Shown here: positions 36,872 through 44,925 of the stretch, piece after piece | Layout of the letters: the number at the start of each line of letters is the position of its first letter | Position numbering within the stretch: the stretch's first letter is position 1 | Assembly: GCA_015075635.1 (NCBI GenBank) | Contig: JABTUA010000003.1 | Location: 1,240,001 to 1,304,000 of the forward strand | Source: Polyangiaceae bacterium | GTDB taxonomy: Bacteria; Myxococcota_A; Polyangia; Polyangiales; Polyangiaceae | Direction: 5' to 3' | Length of the DNA stretch: 64,000 bases | Made by a program: the position numbers and the translations under genes | Notes under the pieces: generated by a model | Databases searched by the model: none | Told to the model about the DNA's origin: nothing | Seen by the model: only the letters and a program-made list of their open reading frames with translations

Positions 36872-37327
36872 ATGACCCTCGCAGCCGGTGAGCCAGCTCC
36901 TGACTTCACCCTGGACGATCACCTGGGACGTGCCTGGCGGCTCGCCGACGCGCTGGCTCGGGGCCCGATCGTGCTCTTCTTCTACCCGAAGGACGACACC
37001 CCGGTGTGCACCGTCGAGGTCTGCGCCTTTCGCGACCAACACGAGGTGTTCCTCGGTCGCGGCGCCCAGGTGGTCGGCGTGAGCTCCGACGGGGTGGCCT
37101 CTCACAAGAGCTTCGCCGGTCGACACGACCTGCCGTACACCCTGCTCGCGGACCCAGGTGGGCGGGTCCGTGCGCTGTATGGGGTCAAGAAGACCCTGGG
37201 TTTCTTCGATGGCCGGGTCACTTTCGTCATCAACCGGAACGGCCGGGTCGCCCACGTTCACACCTCGGCCCTGAACGCCAAGAGCCACGTGGTCGCTGCC
37301 CTCGCCGCGCTCGAGCGGCTGGGCTGA
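36872..37327 (+). CDS. peroxiredoxin (Bcp/PrxQ type)
   Basis: 151 residues of the AhpC/TSA fold. Peroxidatic Cys46 and resolving Cys51 lie five residues apart in the FYPKDDTPVCTVEVCAF motif, the signature of atypical two-Cys PrxQ/Bcp enzymes. These reduce hydrogen peroxide and organic or lipid hydroperoxides with electrons from thioredoxin. There is no signal peptide, so it is cytoplasmic. It follows the WD40-like gene by 4 bp, so it depends on upstream transcription. Confidence 0.93.
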   Translation: MTLAAGEPAPDFTLDDHLGRAWRLADALARGPIVLFFYPKDDTPVCTVEVCAFRDQHEVFLGRGAQVVGVSSDGVASHKSFAGRHDLPYTLLADPGGRVRALYGVKKTLGFFDGRVTFVINRNGRVAHVHTSALNAKSHVVAALAALERLG

Positions 37328-37422
37328 GGCCTGGCAGATCTTCGGCGCCGCTCGCGCGTCCAAGGGGGAGCGAGGGCGCCATGGACCCAGCGGCCCCGGA
37401 CCCAGAGCAGGAGAAGAAAGCC

Positions 37423-38280
37423 ATGACTCGCCGACAGTTGCGCATCGTCGTCGCCGCGCTGGCCACCGTCACCTTGCTGCTCGGGGTCGCCGCCGCCGGC
37501 GCCCGCAGCCCCCACTGGCGCCGGCCACCGCCGCCCCGAGTCCCCGCGTTTTCGCTCTCGTTGGAGGACGGGGCCGGTCGCTCCCTGAGCACCTTCAACC
37601 ACCAGGGGGCGACCTGGGTCCTGGGGGAGGAGGGCGAGCGCTACGTAGTCGTGGTCCGCAATCCCACCTCCGAGCGAGTCGAGGCCGTGGTCAGCGTGGA
37701 CGGGCGTGACGTGCTGAGCGGCCAGAGCGCCGATTTCCGCCGCCACCGCGGCTACATCGTGCCGGCCTTCGGCAGCGTCCGCATCGAAGGCTTCCGCCAG
37801 AGCCTCGACGAGGTGGCGACGTTCCGCTTCACCGATCCCGGTAACAGCTACTCGTCGCGCATGGGCACGCCGCAAAACGTGGGCGTGATCGGCGTGGCCT
37901 TCTTCCGCGAGCGCGTGCGCGAGCAAGCCTTCGCGGTTCCCGAGGACGAGGGGCGCTTCGAGCGGCGCCGCCCCGCACCACCGCGCAAGAGCGCGGCCCC
38001 GAGCGCGGGCTCGGCCGGGCGCTCGCGCGACCGAGCTGCGGAGAGCGACAGCAACATCGGAACCGAATACGGTGAGTCGCGCACGAGCCGCGTCGTCCAG
38101 GTGTCTTTCGAGCGCGCGTCTTCGACTCCGGCCCGCGTCCTGACCCTTCGCTACGACGACGCGGACGGCCTCGAGGCCCGCGGCATCGACGTGTTCCGGC
38201 GCTTCCGCCCCACGCGTCCGACGCCGCGCCCGTTCCCGCAGCCGTTCGCGCAGGGCGGCTTCGCGCCGCCGCCGCCTTGA
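37423..38280 (+). CDS. secreted hypothetical protein
   Basis: 285 residues from ATG 37423 (AGGAG 8-10 nt upstream); ATG 37381 in the same frame, also with a purine-rich box, is an alternative. A signal anchor (IVVAALATVTLLLGVAAAGA) precedes a beta-rich domain with GERYVVVVRNPTSERVEAVVSVDG and RHRGYIVPAFGSVRIEGFRQS, resembling domains that cap or decorate other proteins in myxobacteria. A conserved-looking RMGTPQNVGVIGVAFFRE and a Pro/Phe-rich C-terminus follow. No family name is certain and no catalytic residue is evident. Confidence 0.7.
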   Translation: MTRRQLRIVVAALATVTLLLGVAAAGARSPHWRRPPPPRVPAFSLSLEDGAGRSLSTFNHQGATWVLGEEGERYVVVVRNPTSERVEAVVSVDGRDVLSGQSADFRRHRGYIVPAFGSVRIEGFRQSLDEVATFRFTDPGNSYSSRMGTPQNVGVIGVAFFRERVREQAFAVPEDEGRFERRRPAPPRKSAAPSAGSAGRSRDRAAESDSNIGTEYGESRTSRVVQVSFERASSTPARVLTLRYDDADGLEARGIDVFRRFRPTRPTPRPFPQPFAQGGFAPPPP

Positions 38281-38291
38281 TCGAGTTGCTC

Positions 38292-39287
38292 CTACGGACA
38301 GGTCAAGCGCCAGGCGTCCAGGTCCCAGGTCTTGATCAGCGTCGAGAAGCCCGTGATGCTGCTCTGCCCGCACACCGCGCTCTTCTTGGCGGCTCCCTGG
38401 CTCGACTGATCCACGTACTCGACGTGGAACACGGCCTTCTGGGCCTGGATGAACGGCGCGAGCAGCGCGCACTCCTTGTAGGAGAGGCACTCCTCGTTCA
38501 GCGCCCAGTCGAAGTGCGAGAGGAGCTCGGGCACCAGCTCGAGCGCGTTCTTCAGGCCCGCCGACAGGCCCCGGGCGTGGGCTTCGGCGGCCAGGAACTG
38601 GTTGTAGTCGAGCTGGTCCGCCTCGGTGAGGGGGAAGCCGGAGTCGTTCGCGTAGCCGTCCACGTTGTCCGGCTCGACGCCGTCGCACTTCTTCTGCACC
38701 GCCAGGTCCAGGCGCTTCTTCATCACGCTGCGCACGTTCGCCGAGCGCACGTCGAGCCAGTTCTCCCCGGGCCAGCCGGCGAGCCCTTTGCCGTAGTCGC
38801 TGGCAGCGAACGCGCCCGCGTCTGGTCGCCAGTCCTCGCGGCTGCCGGCGCTGAAGTAGCAGATCACGACGCGCCCCTTGGCGCGGAGCGCGTCGATCAC
38901 GGTTTGGTTGGCCTCGAACAAGTCGATGTCGAACATCGCGGCGTCCACCGAGGTGTCGATGCTGCCCGTGAGCTGCCACTGCCAGGTCGTGCCGGGCTTC
39001 GGCTGCCAGACGCTGGTCGCGCCACCGCCGCCGCCGGCGCCGCCGCTCGGGCCGCCACCGCCGCCCGCGCTCCCGCCGCTTCCACCGGCTCCGCCGCCGT
39101 TCGTCGTTCCGCCGCTCGAACCGCCGCCGCTCTGAGCGCCGCCGCTGCTCTGCCCGCCGGCGCCGCCCGAGCCGGCACCGCCGCTCTGGGCGCCGCCACC
39201 CCCGCTGCTCCCGCCGCCGGCGTCCGACTCGCCGCACGAGAGGGCCGCGAGGCCGAGAAGAACCGCCATCCACGCCGCGTGCCGCAT
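38292..39287 (-). CDS. GH114-type glycosidase lipoprotein (endo-alpha-1,4-polygalactosaminidase family)
   Basis: 331 residues. The lipobox is LAALSC, then about 70 residues of Gly/Ser linker, then a TIM-barrel domain characteristic of the GH114 family: MFDIDLFEANQTVIDALRAKG, VICYFSAGSREDWRPDAG, LAGWPGENWLDVRS, KKCDGVEPDNVDGYAN and AHARGLSAGLKN. Family members cut alpha-1,4-linked galactosamine polymers, so this one probably attacks exopolysaccharide at the cell surface; the precise polymer is unknown. It is divergent from the next gene across only 29 bp, each with a -10-like box. Confidence 0.9.
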   Translation of the reverse strand: MRHAAWMAVLLGLAALSCGESDAGGGSSGGGGAQSGGAGSGGAGGQSSGGAQSGGGSSGGTTNGGGAGGSGGSAGGGGGPSGGAGGGGGATSVWQPKPGTTWQWQLTGSIDTSVDAAMFDIDLFEANQTVIDALRAKGRVVICYFSAGSREDWRPDAGAFAASDYGKGLAGWPGENWLDVRSANVRSVMKKRLDLAVQKKCDGVEPDNVDGYANDSGFPLTEADQLDYNQFLAAEAHARGLSAGLKNALELVPELLSHFDWALNEECLSYKECALLAPFIQAQKAVFHVEYVDQSSQGAAKKSAVCGQSSITGFSTLIKTWDLDAWRLTCP

Positions 39288-39293
39288 TCGGAG

Positions 39294-39299
39294 ATTCTA
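39294..39299 (-). promoter_or_regulatory. -10-like TAGAAT of the GH114 gene
   Basis: 6 nt before ATG 39287. It is 3 bp from the opposing TATGCT, so a bidirectional leaderless promoter is likely. Confidence 0.5.
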
Positions 39300-39302
39300 C
39301 CG

Positions 39303-39308
39303 TATGCT
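39303..39308 (+). promoter_or_regulatory. -10-like TATGCT of the gene at 39317
   Basis: 8 nt before ATG 39317; no Shine-Dalgarno. It is back to back with the TAGAAT of the GH114 gene. Confidence 0.5.
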
Positions 39309-39316
39309 CTCGGGTC

Positions 39317-40366
39317 ATGGGACTCGATGGCGCGCTCGCCCGCTACCTCAGCGTCGCGCGCGCCGAGCCCTTCGACCAGGAGGCCGCGAAGAGCGCGGCT
39401 TCGGAGCTGCTCTCGGCGGCCGCGAGCGCTTCGCCCGCCCAGAGCGGAGAGGCGCTGTCGGCCTTGGCCGCCGACGTCGCGCGGGACGCGGAGTCTCTGG
39501 TGCTCAGCGCCGTGATGGCCGGCGCGCTGATCGAGCGTGGCGCTCCTGGTGAAGCGCTGGAAAGAGTGCTGTTCCCCCGCCTGCAGACCTGGCTGGCCGA
39601 GAGCGTGGTCCTGCTCGACGCGCTCCTGGCCGAGCACCCACTAGCTGCCGGTGAACAGTCGGTCGACGACGAGCTGGACGAGAACGAGTGGGTCGGGACC
39701 CGCCTGAGCGAGGAGCGGCCTTGGGCCCTGATCGGCGACACCTACCTGCCGGCCGTCGCGCTGCTCGGCGCGAGCCCAAAGGCCCGCCGCGGCGAGCGCG
39801 CCCTGCTGCCGGCGCTGCGTCGCCTCGAGCCTTACCACCCCGGGGCGTCGTGGCTGCGGCAGATGCTCGACGTCCTAGACGACGAGCCGCTCGTCGTCAT
39901 CGACGTGGCCGCGCGCAGGGGCTCTGAGGGCAGCATGAGCGGCGTGGCCAGCAACTTCGAGCTGTTCGTGCTGATCGCGGACGCAGCAGCCGGCGAGCTC
40001 GGCCTGCCGCGACCACCGGAAGCCGCGGTGCGCTGTCTCTCGGGGCAGGGTGCGCAGGACTCCGGCATCGTGGTCGAGGCGGCGTTCAACGCCTACGCCT
40101 ACTCGGCGCTCGGCGCGGCCTGCAAGCTGCCCGACGCGAGCGACTACGGCGGTTCCGCGCACTGGATCTGGGGCGAGGGGGAGCCCTGGGAGATCCCTGC
40201 GCTCGAAGGCACGCGCGTGGTGCTGATCGGGCCGCCCTCCTACGCCCGGCTGGTCCCCGCGCAGCGGACCTTCGCGTCGCTCCGAGCGCGGCTCGACCTG
40301 AGGCCCATGGCTCGCGACGAAGTGGACGCATGGATCGCGCGCATCGTGCGGGCAAACGCCAACTAG
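39317..40366 (+). CDS. hypothetical cytoplasmic protein
   Basis: 349 residues, no signal or membrane segment. The N-terminal half is helical and HEAT/TPR-like (AESLVLSAVMAGALIERGAPGEALERVLFP). The C-terminal half has strands and Trp/Gly motifs (YGGSAHWIWGEGEPWEIPALEG, VVLIGPPSYARL). I do not recognise a family. It is followed by another hypothetical gene 37 bp downstream on the same strand that carries its own -10-like box. Confidence 0.65.
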   Translation: MGLDGALARYLSVARAEPFDQEAAKSAASELLSAAASASPAQSGEALSALAADVARDAESLVLSAVMAGALIERGAPGEALERVLFPRLQTWLAESVVLLDALLAEHPLAAGEQSVDDELDENEWVGTRLSEERPWALIGDTYLPAVALLGASPKARRGERALLPALRRLEPYHPGASWLRQMLDVLDDEPLVVIDVAARRGSEGSMSGVASNFELFVLIADAAAGELGLPRPPEAAVRCLSGQGAQDSGIVVEAAFNAYAYSALGAACKLPDASDYGGSAHWIWGEGEPWEIPALEGTRVVLIGPPSYARLVPAQRTFASLRARLDLRPMARDEVDAWIARIVRANAN

Positions 40367-40391
40367 GGTCCCCACTCGGGCAGCACTGGCG

Positions 40392-40397
40392 TATTCT
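40392..40397 (+). promoter_or_regulatory. -10-like TATTCT of the gene at 40404
   Basis: 6 nt before ATG 40404. The AGGG between box and ATG could instead act as a weak Shine-Dalgarno. Confidence 0.4.
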
Positions 40398-40403
40398 CCA
40401 GGG

Positions 40404-41384
40404 ATGGCGGGCGGTGAGCGCGGGCAGCTCGTCTTTCTCGACGTGGCCGAGCGGGCGCTGGTCGCCGACGCGCTGAGCCTCCTCGCCTCGATCGATCCAG
40501 CGGAGGCCGAGCTCCTGCGCCAGAACCTCGAGCGCCTGGCGCGAGCCGCCGAGCTGGTGGAGCAGAGCCCGTCGATCCCCCGCTCGTGGGAGTCGCGCCG
40601 CCTCACCTCACACTCTGGCGAGACGCTGCTCGATCTGCTGTGCGAGGTGCCCGAGTGGGACCTGGACCTTCACTTGCCGGTCCGCGTGATCTTCGGGCGC
40701 GCCTACCTGGTGGCGAAGATCAACTTCCTGAAGGGCGTCTGCTACGGCCTGGAGGCCGTGGCGGCGCCGGCGGAGCTGCGTGAGCGCGCGGAGGTCGAGC
40801 TGGGGCAGTCGATCTACTCCAAGCTCGGGGAGGAGCTCTTCACCTCCATCGTGACCGACGCCGGAGGCGACCGTCGCGTCAAGGTGGCGGCGGGGCGAGC
40901 GTTGTTGCGCGTCTGGGAGGATCGCCTGTCCACCGAGATCGACGACTTCGCGCCGGTCTTGGAGTCGGTCTGGGCGGCGCGGAACAAGATCCGCCCCGTG
41001 CTCGGGACGACCCTGGGGACCCACGAGTTCTTCCGCTTGCTCCACGAGTGCCGCGACACGCGCTTCCTGGAGTACTTCGAGGGCGACGTGCCGGAGGAGC
41101 AGCTCCAGGCCTTCGAGGAGTTCCTGTTCGGCCTCTCCTTCGAGCAGCTCGGGGAGGTGCGCGAGAGGATGCAGACCGAGAACGCCAGCACCATCTCCCA
41201 CGAGCAGGCGCGGGCTGGCCTGCCGCCGTCGTGGCTGCCTCGCGCCACGGGACCGCAGGCGCTCTACACCAGCTACAAGAAGCGCAAGGTGAAGGCGCAG
41301 TACCGCGTGCTCACTCTGGCGCCGGGTCCCAAGCGGACCGCAGAGGAGTTCGTGATGACCGCGTTCTTGTCGCGGGAGGGCTGA
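40404..41384 (+). CDS. hypothetical cytoplasmic protein
   Basis: 326 residues, mostly alpha-helical. Features: DVAERALVADALSLLASIDPAEAELLRQNLERLAR near the start, a middle segment with VRVIFGRAYLVAKINFLKG, and a basic C-terminus with TSYKKRKVKAQYRVLTLAPG. No signal peptide, membrane helix or catalytic motif is visible, and no family is recognised. Its stop is 1 bp from the stop of the convergent Cys-rich lipoprotein gene. Confidence 0.65.
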   Translation: MAGGERGQLVFLDVAERALVADALSLLASIDPAEAELLRQNLERLARAAELVEQSPSIPRSWESRRLTSHSGETLLDLLCEVPEWDLDLHLPVRVIFGRAYLVAKINFLKGVCYGLEAVAAPAELRERAEVELGQSIYSKLGEELFTSIVTDAGGDRRVKVAAGRALLRVWEDRLSTEIDDFAPVLESVWAARNKIRPVLGTTLGTHEFFRLLHECRDTRFLEYFEGDVPEEQLQAFEEFLFGLSFEQLGEVRERMQTENASTISHEQARAGLPPSWLPRATGPQALYTSYKKRKVKAQYRVLTLAPGPKRTAEEFVMTAFLSREG

Positions 41385-41385
41385 G

Positions 41386-42432
41386 TCAAGGCTCGCAGCA
41401 GACGGTGACGGGCGAGCTCGGCGCGACGCTGCCGGACTTCTGTCCCCCGGTCGCAGAGCACCCTCCCTGGAGGTTCCAGTCCGAGTAGCGCGCGGCCCTG
41501 ACCCCGGTCGCCGCCGTGCAGCCCGCGCTCGGCGCGGGCGACGCCGTCGGTCCGTCGTTGCAGCTGACGACCTGGTGAACGTCTGCCTTTCCGCCGACGC
41601 AACTCACGGACGGGAGCCCGCAGGTGCACGCGGAGCAAGCGCGAGTGTCCGCGAAATTCTCGTGGACCAGCCTCTTGCTCGAGTAGGGGCCGGCAGGGCA
41701 GCTCGAGTCTCCGCTGGCATAGACGCACCAGCGCGCGGTGGTGCCGGCCTTGGGCAGGCAAGACTCGGTCGGATCCGTGCAGATGCCCTGGGGCGCTGCC
41801 GTACAGCCCACGGTCTTCTCGGCCCACGCGGGCGACTCCGGGGTGATCGACCCGCCGCTCGGCGTGCACGACGTCCCGAGCTTCAGGCTCGGCGCCGAGA
41901 CGGCGACGTAGTTGTACGCGGCGCCGAAGTCGACGCAGGTGTCGGAGACCTTCTTGGTGTTCGCCGTAGTCTGGCAACCCGCCGATGCGTACATGCTCAC
42001 GCTCACCTCGCACTTCACCGAGCTCGTGTTGCACTTGCAGCCTTCGCAAGTGTGCCCGGTACCGGTGAGCCCTGAGTAGGCCACGAACGCCTGCGTGCCG
42101 AGCGGGCTCGCGCACGACACTGCTCCGGCCGGACCCGAGTGGGCCACGACCGGACCCTTCCAGCCGGCCGGCGCTGCCTTGCACTCGTGGGTGCTGGAGT
42201 CACAGAGCTCCGAGCCGGCGTCGCCCGCTTGGCCTCCCGTGCCGCCGAGACCACCCGAACCCGCGTCCCCTCCCGCGCCGCCGGCGCCGCCGGCGCCCGA
42301 GCCGCCTCCCGAGCCTGAAGCTGCGCCGCTTCCGGCCTGTCCCCCGGTACCGGGACCGTCGTTGGTCGTCGACGAAGAACAGCCGAGCGCCGCGAGGCAC
42401 GAGGCCAGGACCAGGAGTGAGCCGACACGCAT
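41386..42432 (-). CDS. Cys-rich lipoprotein
   Basis: 348 residues. The lipobox is LAALGC, followed by a Gly/Ala-rich linker of about 55 residues and a mature region with roughly 24 Cys in repeated CxxC patterns (TCEGCKCNTSSVKCEVSVSM, ACSACTCGLPSVSCVGG). Two internal units share the form CxxCxCxxxSVxC followed by strands, suggesting duplication. An extracellular disulfide-stabilised surface protein is likely; no enzyme motif. A TAGACT hexamer 7 nt upstream suggests a leaderless mRNA. Confidence 0.78.
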   Translation of the reverse strand: MRVGSLLVLASCLAALGCSSSTTNDGPGTGGQAGSGAASGSGGGSGAGGAGGAGGDAGSGGLGGTGGQAGDAGSELCDSSTHECKAAPAGWKGPVVAHSGPAGAVSCASPLGTQAFVAYSGLTGTGHTCEGCKCNTSSVKCEVSVSMYASAGCQTTANTKKVSDTCVDFGAAYNYVAVSAPSLKLGTSCTPSGGSITPESPAWAEKTVGCTAAPQGICTDPTESCLPKAGTTARWCVYASGDSSCPAGPYSSKRLVHENFADTRACSACTCGLPSVSCVGGKADVHQVVSCNDGPTASPAPSAGCTAATGVRAARYSDWNLQGGCSATGGQKSGSVAPSSPVTVCCEP

Positions 42433-42439
42433 GACTCCG

Positions 42440-42445
42440 AGTCTA
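42440..42445 (-). promoter_or_regulatory. -10-like TAGACT of the Cys-rich lipoprotein gene
   Basis: 7 nt before ATG 42432. It lies in the 44-bp gap to the aminopeptidase gene's stop. Confidence 0.45.
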
Positions 42446-42476
42446 GATCGGGGTCAGTGGCGCGGCGAGCCGCCCT

Positions 42477-43793
42477 TCAGGCGCTCGGCTTCGGCAGCAC
42501 GGCGCGCTGGAAGATCTGAGTCAGCGCGCGGATCATCGGCTCGACGTCGGCGGTCGCCGCCATCTCGCGGCAAGAGTGCATGCTGAGCATCGGGTTGCCC
42601 ACGTCCACGGTGCGGATGCCCATGGCGGCGGCGGAAATGGGCCCGATGGTGCTGCCGCAAGGCATGTCGTTGCGGGAGACGAAGCGCTGCGGCGTGGTGC
42701 CCGCCTCGCGGCAGGCCAGCTCGAACACCGCGGCGCTCGGGCCGTCAGTGGCGTAGGACTGGTTCGCGTTCACCTTGATCACCGGGCCCTTGCCCAGCTT
42801 CGGCGCGTGCTGCTTGTCGTGCTTGTCGGCGTAGTTCGGGTGCACGGCGTGGGCCATGTCGGCGCTGACCAAGAGCGAGCGGGCGAAGGCGCGGCTGGTC
42901 GCGTCGCGACCCGCGTCGCGGTACGAGCCGGCGATGCGGTCGAGCACGCTCGACAGGAAGCGGCTCTTGGCGCCGGCCGCGCTCTGGCTGCCGACCTCTT
43001 CGTGATCGTACAGGGCGATCACGCGCGTGACGGCGCCGGCAGAGCCGGCGGCCAACAGCGCGGTGGTGGCCGCGTGGCACGACGCCAGGTTGTCCAGGCG
43101 GGGGGCGAACACGAGCTCCTCGCGCTCGCCGCCGAGCCGCGCGGGCGTCAAATCGTACAAGCACAGGTCGAAGCCGACGATCTCGGCGGCGTCCACGGAG
43201 AGCGCCTCGGCGAGCAGCGCGCCGAGACCGCGCTTTTCGTCCTTGTCGCCCAGGCCCAGGAGCGGCACGAGGTGGTTCTGCGCGTTCAGCTGCGGTCCGG
43301 CGGAGTTGACGTCCCGGTTCAGGTGAATCGCGACGTTGGGGATGCGGCAGAGCGCGCGGTCGAAGCGCACGAGCCGCGTCTCTCCGCTCTGGAGTGTCAA
43401 GCGGCCCGCCAGCGACAGATCGCGATCGAGCCAGGTGTGCCAGATCACGCCGCCGTACACCTCGACCCCGAGCTGCCGGTAGCCGTTCGTCGAGACGTCG
43501 GGAACGGGCTTGACCCGCAAGTTGGGCGAGTCGGTGTGAGCGCCGACCAGCGCGAACCCGGCGTGCGAGGGCGGCTCACTGCCTGCGACGAACGCGACCA
43601 GCGTGCCGCCGCCGCGCACCACGTAGTGCTTGCCACCCGGGTCGATTTGCCAGGCTTCCCGCTCGTCGAGCTCCGAAAAGCCCCCGTCGCGCAGCCGGCG
43701 CGCGACCTCTTCCACGGCGTGGTAGGGCGTGGGACAAGCGTCGATGAACGCCATCAGGTCGCGGGCTCGGTTCTGTTCGGCGGTCTCCGACAT
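42477..43793 (-). CDS. M18 family aminopeptidase
   Basis: 438 residues, the normal size for aspartyl aminopeptidase (DNPEP/ApeB type). Metal and catalytic motifs are present: GAHTDSPNLRVK, RLDNLASCHA, LYDHEEVGSQSAAGA, SADMAHAVHP, and a C-terminal HSCRE. These dinuclear zinc enzymes remove N-terminal acidic residues from peptides in the cytoplasm as large oligomers. It starts 6 nt downstream of TATAGT and is divergent from the hypothetical gene at 43845 across 51 bp. Confidence 0.95.
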   Translation of the reverse strand: MSETAEQNRARDLMAFIDACPTPYHAVEEVARRLRDGGFSELDEREAWQIDPGGKHYVVRGGGTLVAFVAGSEPPSHAGFALVGAHTDSPNLRVKPVPDVSTNGYRQLGVEVYGGVIWHTWLDRDLSLAGRLTLQSGETRLVRFDRALCRIPNVAIHLNRDVNSAGPQLNAQNHLVPLLGLGDKDEKRGLGALLAEALSVDAAEIVGFDLCLYDLTPARLGGEREELVFAPRLDNLASCHAATTALLAAGSAGAVTRVIALYDHEEVGSQSAAGAKSRFLSSVLDRIAGSYRDAGRDATSRAFARSLLVSADMAHAVHPNYADKHDKQHAPKLGKGPVIKVNANQSYATDGPSAAVFELACREAGTTPQRFVSRNDMPCGSTIGPISAAAMGIRTVDVGNPMLSMHSCREMAATADVEPMIRALTQIFQRAVLPKPSA

Positions 43794-43799
43794 GCTGCG

Positions 43800-43805
43800 A
43801 CTATA
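43800..43805 (-). promoter_or_regulatory. -10-like TATAGT of the aminopeptidase gene
   Basis: 6 nt before ATG 43793; no Shine-Dalgarno. Confidence 0.5.
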
Positions 43806-43830
43806 CAGCCAATTTCCCAGGGGGCCCGGC

Positions 43831-43836
43831 TATACT
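43831..43836 (+). promoter_or_regulatory. -10-like TATACT of the gene at 43845
   Basis: 8 nt before GTG 43845. The near-consensus hexamer stands out in GC-rich DNA. Confidence 0.5.
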
Positions 43837-43844
43837 CCCGGGCC

Positions 43845-44924
43845 GTGCTCGCGCGTGACATCCGCCTCGAAGGCTTCACCACCGACGACTGGGTGCGGCT
43901 CGCGGAGGTGTTTCGCTCGGCGCGTCCGAGCGCCGAGCTCGATGATCCGGCGGAGCGCGGCGAGGAGCCGTCCGGGAGCGCCGAGGCCGCCGCGGCGCGG
44001 GCCAGCGCGGGCGGCCGCCGTCGCGGCGGCGTCATCGCCGTCAGCGCCGGCGGCAAGCTGAAGAAGCTCGTCGGTACCGAGCTCGGTCGCCTGGACCTCG
44101 CCGCGGAGCCGTGGCCGGAACCGCTCGACGCGCTGGCCGAGCGCTACGGCTGTCGCTGGGCCGCGCAGATCGAGCGCGGAGCCCTCGACGACCTGATGGA
44201 GCGGTTCGCCGGGCGCCTGCGCCGCGACCACGACGCGCTCGGCCAGATGCTGCTCTTCGTCAACGTGCTGCGCGAGCTCGAGACCGAAGGGCGCCTGGCC
44301 GTGTGGCCCTGGAAGATCAATGCCTGGCCGATGCCTCACGAGGGGGTGCTGCTCAGAGCGTTCGACGCCCTGTGCCCGGACGGAAAGTCGATGATGCTCG
44401 GCGTGTTCCGTCAGGGGGAGCTCTACACGTGTCTCGTTGCGCGGCGCAAAGGCGCGGGCTTCGACCTGATCCTGGGGCCGGATCGGCTGCGCTCGGAGAT
44501 GGGCCTCGTGGCAGGGGACTTCCGCCGCGACTACCGCCACCTGTCACGCGCGGCGGAGCAAGCGGCAGGTCCCATCGCGCTCGGCTGCTTCGGTGAGCTC
44601 GACACGCTGCGCGCGCTCGTGGACAAGCCCGTTCCCGGGGCCTGGGCGGCCGCCGTCGCCGCTCGCGACGTGATCCTGGCTCCGGCGGTGCCGGCCGTGG
44701 CGCTGCCGCTGGGGATCGACGTCGGGCGTGCGGCCATCGTCGCGGTGCGTGGTTTCGCGGAGCGCATGGGGGCCGGGGCCTGGCTCAGCGCGGACGGACC
44801 GCTGGGGCCGACGCTGTCGCGAGTTCGCGAGATGGCGCACACTCCGAAGGACGTTCGACAGCTGCTCGGGTTCGACCCCATCGAGCTCTTGCGCAGGCTA
44901 TTTTCTCGCGGGGGCGCGGAGTAG
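43845..44924 (+). CDS. hypothetical protein preceding NtrY-like kinase
   Basis: 359 residues from GTG 43845; the frame is open far upstream, but that part is antisense to the aminopeptidase. No signal or membrane segment. Visible stretches include LAVWPWKINAWPMPHEGVLL, FDLILGPDRLRSEMGLVAGD and a C-terminal AHTPKDVRQLLGFDPIELLRRLF. No family is recognised. Its TAG is 1 bp before the GTG of the kinase gene, so the two form an operon and this protein may work with the kinase. Confidence 0.7.
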   Translation: MLARDIRLEGFTTDDWVRLAEVFRSARPSAELDDPAERGEEPSGSAEAAAARASAGGRRRGGVIAVSAGGKLKKLVGTELGRLDLAAEPWPEPLDALAERYGCRWAAQIERGALDDLMERFAGRLRRDHDALGQMLLFVNVLRELETEGRLAVWPWKINAWPMPHEGVLLRAFDALCPDGKSMMLGVFRQGELYTCLVARRKGAGFDLILGPDRLRSEMGLVAGDFRRDYRHLSRAAEQAAGPIALGCFGELDTLRALVDKPVPGAWAAAVAARDVILAPAVPAVALPLGIDVGRAAIVAVRGFAERMGAGAWLSADGPLGPTLSRVREMAHTPKDVRQLLGFDPIELLRRLFSRGGAE

Positions 44925-44925
44925 C

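Noticed and set aside
37258..39318. 686-codon minus-strand frame
   Set aside because: Arg-rich shadow running across two genes on different strands; it has no domain and no start signal.
42576..43844. Upstream extension of the gene at 43845
   Set aside because: It is antisense to the M18 aminopeptidase, whose motifs are complete.
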